Assembly (NCBI GenBank): GCA_046598395.1
Contig: JBKJIQ010000040.1
Span: 124,001-188,000, forward strand
DNA: 64,000 nt
DNA from: JAENVU01 sp046598395
GTDB lineage: Bacteria; Actinomycetota; Acidimicrobiia; IMCC26256; JAENVU01
Direction: 5' to 3'
Shown here: piece after piece, positions 59,694-64,000 of the stretch
How positions within the stretch are numbered: the stretch's first letter is position 1
Layout: every line of letters starts with the position of its first letter
Position numbers and translations under genes: made by a program
The notes under the pieces: generated by a model
The model's database searches: none
Seen by the model: only the letters and a program-made list of their open reading frames with translations
What the model was told of the DNA's origin: nothing

Positions 59694-61223
59694 GTGGGTC
59701 AACCGCTGGCGCCCGGGCGCGTTCTCGGTGGCCGGTACCGCCTCGATGCCCAGATTGCCCGAGGCGGGATGGCCACGGTTTGGAAAGGTGAAGACCCGCT
59801 CCTTGCGCGCGCGGTTGCGGTCAAGACCCTCGATCCCGTCCTGGCCCAGGACGAGGACACCCGGACCCGGTTCCGCCGCGAGGCGGTTGCGGCCGCGGCC
59901 GTTGCCCATCCGAACATCGTGGCCACCTACGACACCGGCGAAGACGACGGCACTGCATACATCGTCATGGAACTGGTGGAGGGTGCAACGCTGCGCCAAG
60001 CCATCGATCTCCATGGCGCGCTCCCACCGGCCCGAGCCGCCGATATTGCCGCTCAGGTCGCCGACGCGCTCGCGGCCGCGCACGCTCGCGGCCTCGTGCA
60101 TCGCGACGTGAAACCCAGCAACGTGCTCGTCCAGCTCGATGGGCGGGTCAAGGTCACCGACTTCGGCATCGCCAAGGCGGCAGATCACGCAGCAGACGAA
60201 CTCACCCGCAGCGGCAGCGTGATGGGAACCGCGCGTTACTCGGCGCCCGAACAACTCGAAGGCCACCCGGTCGACGAACGTGCCGACGTGTATTCGCTGG
60301 GGCTCGTCCTGTACGAGATGCTGTGCGGCCACGCTCCTTTCGGCGCCGGTACCGCGGTCGCGACCGCGGTGGCGCGCCTCACCGCGCCGGCACCGCGCAT
60401 CGGCGACGTACGCCCTGACCTCGCGGCGGGTCTCGCGCACGTCGTGGATCGCGCGCTCACGCGTGAGGTATCCGGTCGCTGGCCGAACGCGGCCGCCATG
60501 CGCGACGCGCTCGCTCCATTTCGTATCGCGGCGCCCGATCGCACCGCGGATGCCACCATGCCGGTGGCGATCCCGACCCGCGCGCGCGCGGCATCGAGCA
60601 GCGCCACGTCCGCACCGGTGTCGCCGATCATCACCGACGACGGCATGGGTATCGGCGGACGTCTCCTCGTGTGGTTCCTTGCCTTGGCATTGGGGGTCGG
60701 CGGTGGGTACGCCGGTTTCGCCATCGCAACCGACAAGAAGAAGTCGGCGACACCTGCCGTTCGTTCGCGCAACACCGCGCTCCCGCTCGTGGGCGTGACC
60801 GCCTTTGACCCGGAAGGGACGGACGGCGAAAACGATGCTGACGTCGGGCTCATCATCGATGGCAGCACCACCACCGCCTGGTCCACCGAGAGCTATCAGA
60901 ACGCCACCACCGCACCGAAGCGCGGCGTCGGGTTCGTGCTCGACCTCGGGCGCGACTCGGCAGTCACCACCGTCGATCTCGATGCCGTCCATCCTGGTTG
61001 GAACACTCAGATCTTCGTATCGAGCACATCGCCGACCGACCTCGACGGTTGGGGTACCCAACGGGCCGAAGGCATCGATCTCACCACCCACGCGGCAATC
61101 GAACTCTCCACCGGACCCCCGGGGCGTTACGTGCTGGTGTGGCTCACCAAGCTGCCGCTCGAGGACGACGGCTTCTATCGGGTGCAGATCTCCAACGTCA
61201 CCGTGCATGGCACACCCGCCTGA
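59694..61223 (+). CDS. Membrane Ser/Thr protein kinase with extracytoplasmic discoidin-like domain
   Basis: 509 residues. Kinase domain about 12-270: Gly loop IARGGMATVWKG, Lys in AVAVKTLDP, catalytic loop LVHRDVKPSNVL, DFGIAK, activation segment MGTARYSAPEQLEG. All catalytic residues are present, so it should be active. One membrane helix at about 322-345 (LLVWFLALALGVGGGY) is followed by an outside domain (DGSTTTAWSTESYQ ... GVGFVLDLGRDSAVTTVDL) like F5/8-type sugar-binding domains. This matches the order of the C-terminal half of mycobacterial MviN (pseudokinase, helix, outside domain). TAGCGT ends 6 bases before the GTG. It overlaps the sigma factor gene. Confidence 0.88.
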   Translation: MGQPLAPGRVLGGRYRLDAQIARGGMATVWKGEDPLLARAVAVKTLDPVLAQDEDTRTRFRREAVAAAAVAHPNIVATYDTGEDDGTAYIVMELVEGATLRQAIDLHGALPPARAADIAAQVADALAAAHARGLVHRDVKPSNVLVQLDGRVKVTDFGIAKAADHAADELTRSGSVMGTARYSAPEQLEGHPVDERADVYSLGLVLYEMLCGHAPFGAGTAVATAVARLTAPAPRIGDVRPDLAAGLAHVVDRALTREVSGRWPNAAAMRDALAPFRIAAPDRTADATMPVAIPTRARAASSSATSAPVSPIITDDGMGIGGRLLVWFLALALGVGGGYAGFAIATDKKKSATPAVRSRNTALPLVGVTAFDPEGTDGENDADVGLIIDGSTTTAWSTESYQNATTAPKRGVGFVLDLGRDSAVTTVDLDAVHPGWNTQIFVSSTSPTDLDGWGTQRAEGIDLTTHAAIELSTGPPGRYVLVWLTKLPLEDDGFYRVQISNVTVHGTPA

Positions 61224-61797
61224 CCCGCGCGACGACGCGGCACTCGCACGGGCGGCCTCCCACGGCGACCGCGCCGCACTCGACGCATTGCTCGCGCGGC
61301 ACCTCGATCGCATTCACGCGGTGTGTCGGCGAATCTGCGGTCCGAACGACGCGCTCGACGCGACCCAAGAAGCCCTGATCAAGATCGCTCGCTCCATCAG
61401 CGGCTTCGACGGTCGCGCCGCGGTCACCACCTGGATGCATCGGATCGCGACGAACGCGGCGCTTGATGAACTTCGCCGGCGGAAGCGCCGCCCTGACCCC
61501 ATCGACACCGACGACGTGATGCCCGCTCGGGTCCTGACCGCGGGGCGCGACAGTGATCCGGAACGAGTCGGCGATCGGCTCGATCTGGAAGCCGCGCTGG
61601 CGCGGATCCCCGAGGATTTTCGGGTGGCTGTGGTACTGCGCGACGTCGCCGATATGGATTACGCCGAGATTGCGGCGTCGTTATCGATCCCGATCGGCAC
61701 CGTTCGATCGCGTATTGCTCGGGGACGCGCGGCACTCGCCACCGAACTCGGGAACCACAACCCCGCCGCCAACGTCCAAGGCCTCGACCATGTCTGA
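61207..61797 (+). CDS. ECF RNA polymerase sigma factor (SigM-like by position)
   Basis: 196 residues. Region 2 is DALDATQEALIKIARSISGF with TTWMHRIATNAALDELRRRK; region 4 is PEDFRVAVVLRDVADMDYAE and LSIPIGTVRSRIARGRAAL. It starts inside the end of the kinase gene and overlaps the next gene, an anti-sigma-like membrane protein. The order sigma, anti-sigma, trxB equals mycobacterial sigM-rsmA-trxB2. Target promoters unknown; the GGAAT-N18-GTT promoters in this window would fit a SigH/SigR-like factor instead, so this may not be the one. Confidence 0.92.
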   Translation: MAHPPDPRDDAALARAASHGDRAALDALLARHLDRIHAVCRRICGPNDALDATQEALIKIARSISGFDGRAAVTTWMHRIATNAALDELRRRKRRPDPIDTDDVMPARVLTAGRDSDPERVGDRLDLEAALARIPEDFRVAVVLRDVADMDYAEIAASLSIPIGTVRSRIARGRAALATELGNHNPAANVQGLDHV

Positions 61798-62722
61798 CCA
61801 ACCAAGCGACTCCGACCACGAAGAACCCGAGCACATTGGGCCCAACCCCGATGGGCCCAACCCCGATGGGCCCAACCCCGACCGGCCCGTCCAACTCGAC
61901 CTCGACACGGCGATCAGCGCCGAGCTCGACGGCGAGTTTGGCGCATATGCCACCGAAATCGGCCGCAATCCGTCGGGGCTGCTCGCCGAGATCACGGCAC
62001 AGCCGGGTTATGCCGACCGCCGAGCCACGTTGCAAGGCGTTCGCGATCAGCTGCGTGAGCCCGCCGCCGCGCTCGACGACGTGACCCGGCGCCGACTCCT
62101 CGCACTGGCGTCCACCGATGCGATCGTGGCCGGTGCGCCGAGCCACGCCACTCCCCATTCCCGCACGCGCCACACTGCGTCGAATCGCGGCGGGTCGACT
62201 CGCCTCACCGCGGCCGCCGCAATCTTGCTGGTAGTGCTCGGCGGTGGAGTGTTCCTCGCCACCCGCGGGCCCGATCATGCCCGCCTCGACGCCGCGAAGA
62301 CGGCAGGTGGGACCATCGGTCGCGCTCGCGAGGGCGACCTCGGCGATATCGGCAATCTGAGCAACCCGTCCACATTGGACCGACTCATCGGGGGCCCGGG
62401 GGTTCCCGACAGTTCACAATCTCAGAGCAGCGCCGAACGGAGCGCGGCACCGATCCTCGGCTCCGAAAGCACCGCCGCGTCCGATGCCGACGCATCCCGG
62501 GTGAGGGGTTTCCAGCCCGACACGGCTGCGGGGGCGAATCCGAAACAGGTCCAAGCCTGCGCCAAGCAGTACGCCGCGCAGGGGACCGTCCGCTTCACGG
62601 CGTCGGGGGTCTACCAGGGCCAGCCCGCAGCCGTGCTGGGCGTGGTGGTAGGAAACTCCACCATCGTGTTCGTCGTGGCGGCAGCCGACTGCGACACCGT
62701 CTTGTTCTCGGTGTCACGCTGA
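61790..62722 (+). CDS. Membrane anti-sigma-factor-like protein
   Basis: 310 residues. After a short acidic start and three GPNPD repeats, residues about 35-115 (LDTAISAELDGEFGAYATEI ... LREPAAALDDVTRRRLL) would be the cytoplasmic sigma-binding part; a membrane helix follows at about 142-160 (AAAAILLVVLGGGVFLA), then a disordered linker and an outside domain with two cysteines (QACAKQYAAQGT and AADCDTV). It lacks the HxxxCxxC zinc motif. Overlap with the sigma gene supports the role. It takes the place of rsmA. Confidence 0.8.
   Translation: MSDQPSDSDHEEPEHIGPNPDGPNPDGPNPDRPVQLDLDTAISAELDGEFGAYATEIGRNPSGLLAEITAQPGYADRRATLQGVRDQLREPAAALDDVTRRRLLALASTDAIVAGAPSHATPHSRTRHTASNRGGSTRLTAAAAILLVVLGGGVFLATRGPDHARLDAAKTAGGTIGRAREGDLGDIGNLSNPSTLDRLIGGPGVPDSSQSQSSAERSAAPILGSESTAASDADASRVRGFQPDTAAGANPKQVQACAKQYAAQGTVRFTASGVYQGQPAAVLGVVVGNSTIVFVVAAADCDTVLFSVSR
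61838..61882 (+). repeat. Three tandem 15-bp repeats
   Basis: GGGCCCAACCCCGAT three times in a row (last copy ends in C), encoding GPNPD-GPNPD-GPNPD in the anti-sigma-like protein. Frame-preserving, so copy number could vary between strains. Confidence 0.95.
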
Positions 62723-62831
62723 CCCCAGTGGTCCGCCCCCGCGGCAACGGGCGTCAACCGCAGGAGCCTCTCCGGCCCGACCTCACAGCACCGCTCGCGG
62801 GTAACGTGCCCCGCCGAGCCCGGAGGCGCAC

Positions 62832-63113
62832 ATGAGTGAGTGGACTGTCCAAGCTGCCGACACGATCGAAAAGACGATCAGTGCCGTCCGCGACCGTACG
62901 GTCGAACCGGCCAATCGGGCCGCCAACGCGATCGTCTACGGCGTCCTCGCCGTGTGCTGCGTGCTCACGGCGCTCTTGCTGATCTCCGTCGTGATCTTCC
63001 GCCTGTTGAGCTTCGTCTTTCCCGTCTGGGCCACCTGGGTGATTCTCGGCGGAATCTTCATCGCGGCGGGGTTGTTTTGCTGGACCCGTCGTGCTGGAGA
63101 ATCTCGTGCCTGA
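62832..63113 (+). CDS. Small two-helix membrane protein upstream of trxB
   Basis: 93 residues. A helical N-terminal part (VQAADTIEKTISAVRDRTVE) and two membrane helices (IVYGVLAVCCVLTALLLIS and FVFPVWATWVILGGIFIAAG). GGAGG precedes the ATG. Not recognised; probably phage-shock/YtxH-like only in shape. Overlaps the start of trxB, so it is in the same transcript. Confidence 0.65.
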   Translation: MSEWTVQAADTIEKTISAVRDRTVEPANRAANAIVYGVLAVCCVLTALLLISVVIFRLLSFVFPVWATWVILGGIFIAAGLFCWTRRAGESRA

Positions 63114-64000
63114 GCACCATGAAGTTGTGGTCGTTGGATCCGGCCCCGCCGGGCTCACCGCCGCGGTGTATACCGCTCGGGCGAACTTGGCTCCGGTGGT
63201 GGTCGAAGGCCTCGCCGCCGGCGGCCAGCTGATGCTCACCACAGAGGTCGAGAACTACCCCGGGTTCCCCGACGGGATCATGGGTCCGGATCTCATGCTC
63301 CGCTTCCGCGAGCAGGCCGGCCGGTTCGGCACCCGTTTCATTACTGCCGACGCCGACGCGGTCGACCTTTCGGTCCGTCCGTTTCGCATCACGGTGGGTG
63401 ATCTCGAGCTCACTGCGGAGTCCGTGATCATTTCTACCGGGGCTTCTGCACGAATGATCGGACTTCCGAACGAATCGCGGCTCTTGGGGCATGGTGTCTC
63501 GACTTGTGCAACCTGTGATGGTTTCTTCTTCCGCGATCATGAGATCGCGGTCGTGGGCGGTGGCGATTCCGCGTTGGAAGAAGCAACATTTCTCACCAAG
63601 TTCGCGTCCAAGGTCACGGTGATCCACCGACGCGACGAACTCCGGGCTTCCAAGATCATGCAGGACCGTGCGCTTGCCAACCCGAAGATCGAGTTTCGGT
63701 GGAACGCGGAGGTGGTCGACGCGTTCGGCGACACGAAGCTCGAGGGAGTGGCCCTGCGCGACACCGTCACCGGCGAGGAGTCATGGCTCGCCGTCACCGG
63801 CCTCTTCGTTGCTATTGGCCACACCCCGAACACCAGTCTGTTCACCGGTCAGCTCGAGCTTGACGACAACGGTTACATCGTCACCGCGCCGGACTCCACC
63901 GCCACTTCGCTCGACGGTGTCTTTGCATGCGGTGATGTCCAGGACCACACGTACCGTCAAGCGATCACCGCGTCGGGCAGCGGCTGCATGGCCGCGATCG
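63106..64000 (+). CDS. trxB: Thioredoxin reductase, 3' end outside window
   Basis: 298 residues visible and still open at the window end. FAD site VVVVGSGPAGLTAAVYTARA, the redox pair in STCATCDGFFF, NADPH site IAVVGGGDSALEEATFL with RRDELRASKIMQ, and the second FAD motif GVFACGDVQDHTYRQA near the cut end. It reduces thioredoxin with NADPH; trxA probably follows. GTG 63106 is chosen because GGAG lies 7 bases upstream; GTG 63091 is the alternative. Confidence 0.95.
   Translation, partial: MPEHHEVVVVGSGPAGLTAAVYTARANLAPVVVEGLAAGGQLMLTTEVENYPGFPDGIMGPDLMLRFREQAGRFGTRFITADADAVDLSVRPFRITVGDLELTAESVIISTGASARMIGLPNESRLLGHGVSTCATCDGFFFRDHEIAVVGGGDSALEEATFLTKFASKVTVIHRRDELRASKIMQDRALANPKIEFRWNAEVVDAFGDTKLEGVALRDTVTGEESWLAVTGLFVAIGHTPNTSLFTGQLELDDNGYIVTAPDSTATSLDGVFACGDVQDHTYRQAITASGSGCMAAI

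Noticed and set aside
61838..61882. Short tandem repeats as a CRISPR array
   Set aside because: Units are 15 bp, directly adjacent, in frame and without spacers; they are coding repeats. No CRISPR array or cas gene was seen anywhere in the window.

Overview
The window looks like chromosomal DNA of a GC-rich actinobacterium, most probably an Acidimicrobiia-like lineage (inference from gene content, not from a search). Actinobacterial signs are a BldC regulator, a dnaK-grpE-dnaJ-hspR operon, a NucS mismatch endonuclease, DUF5318 and DUF6049 proteins, and the order DUF6049-murJ ... ECF sigma factor-anti-sigma-trxB. Start codons are often GTG, and many genes without a ribosome binding site have a TANNNT hexamer ending 6-7 nt before the start codon, as in leaderless actinobacterial mRNAs.

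Layout. 1-2.3 kb: end of a beta-helix protein, a nucleotide-sugar epimerase and a tRNA-Glu/Asp/Phe cluster. 2.3-17.6 kb: bldC, parA, a zinc-ribbon protein and then almost the whole purine pathway on the minus strand. The long run is purA-purD-[antitoxin-PIN toxin]-purB-purC-purS-purQ-pyrE, followed by separate purL and purF-purM units. A beta-propeller lipoprotein and a conserved small protein lie between these units on the plus strand. 17.7-30 kb: clpB, an MMPL transporter, cyclic-nucleotide-domain proteins including a patatin phospholipase, and the dnaK-grpE-dnaJ-hspR operon. clpB and dnaK share a GGAAT-N18-GTT promoter of the SigH/SigR type. 30-36.3 kb: a membrane Fe-S oxidoreductase, tag, dcd and a secreted PKD protein with five 47-residue repeats.

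36.3-41.4 kb is the accessory region. An intact tRNA-Gly(CCC) is followed by two further 45-bp copies of its 3' half. These delimit two small tandem islands of 2.1 and 2.9 kb. The first carries an IS256-type transposase remnant and an N-terminally cut AbiEi-like/Fic fusion. The second carries an AbiEi/AbiEii-like pair behind an array of GTGTCC boxes, plus a decayed second nucleotidyltransferase module. No integrase is visible.

41.4-64 kb is housekeeping again: nucS, the rpsF-ssb-rpsR-rplI-dnaB cluster, panB, cca, pilT, an HDAC-type deacetylase, then DUF6049-murJ, degV, a membrane Ser/Thr kinase, an ECF sigma/anti-sigma pair and trxB cut by the window end. The last block resembles the origin-proximal mviN-sigM-trxB region of mycobacteria, with the kinase half of mycobacterial MviN present here as its own gene.
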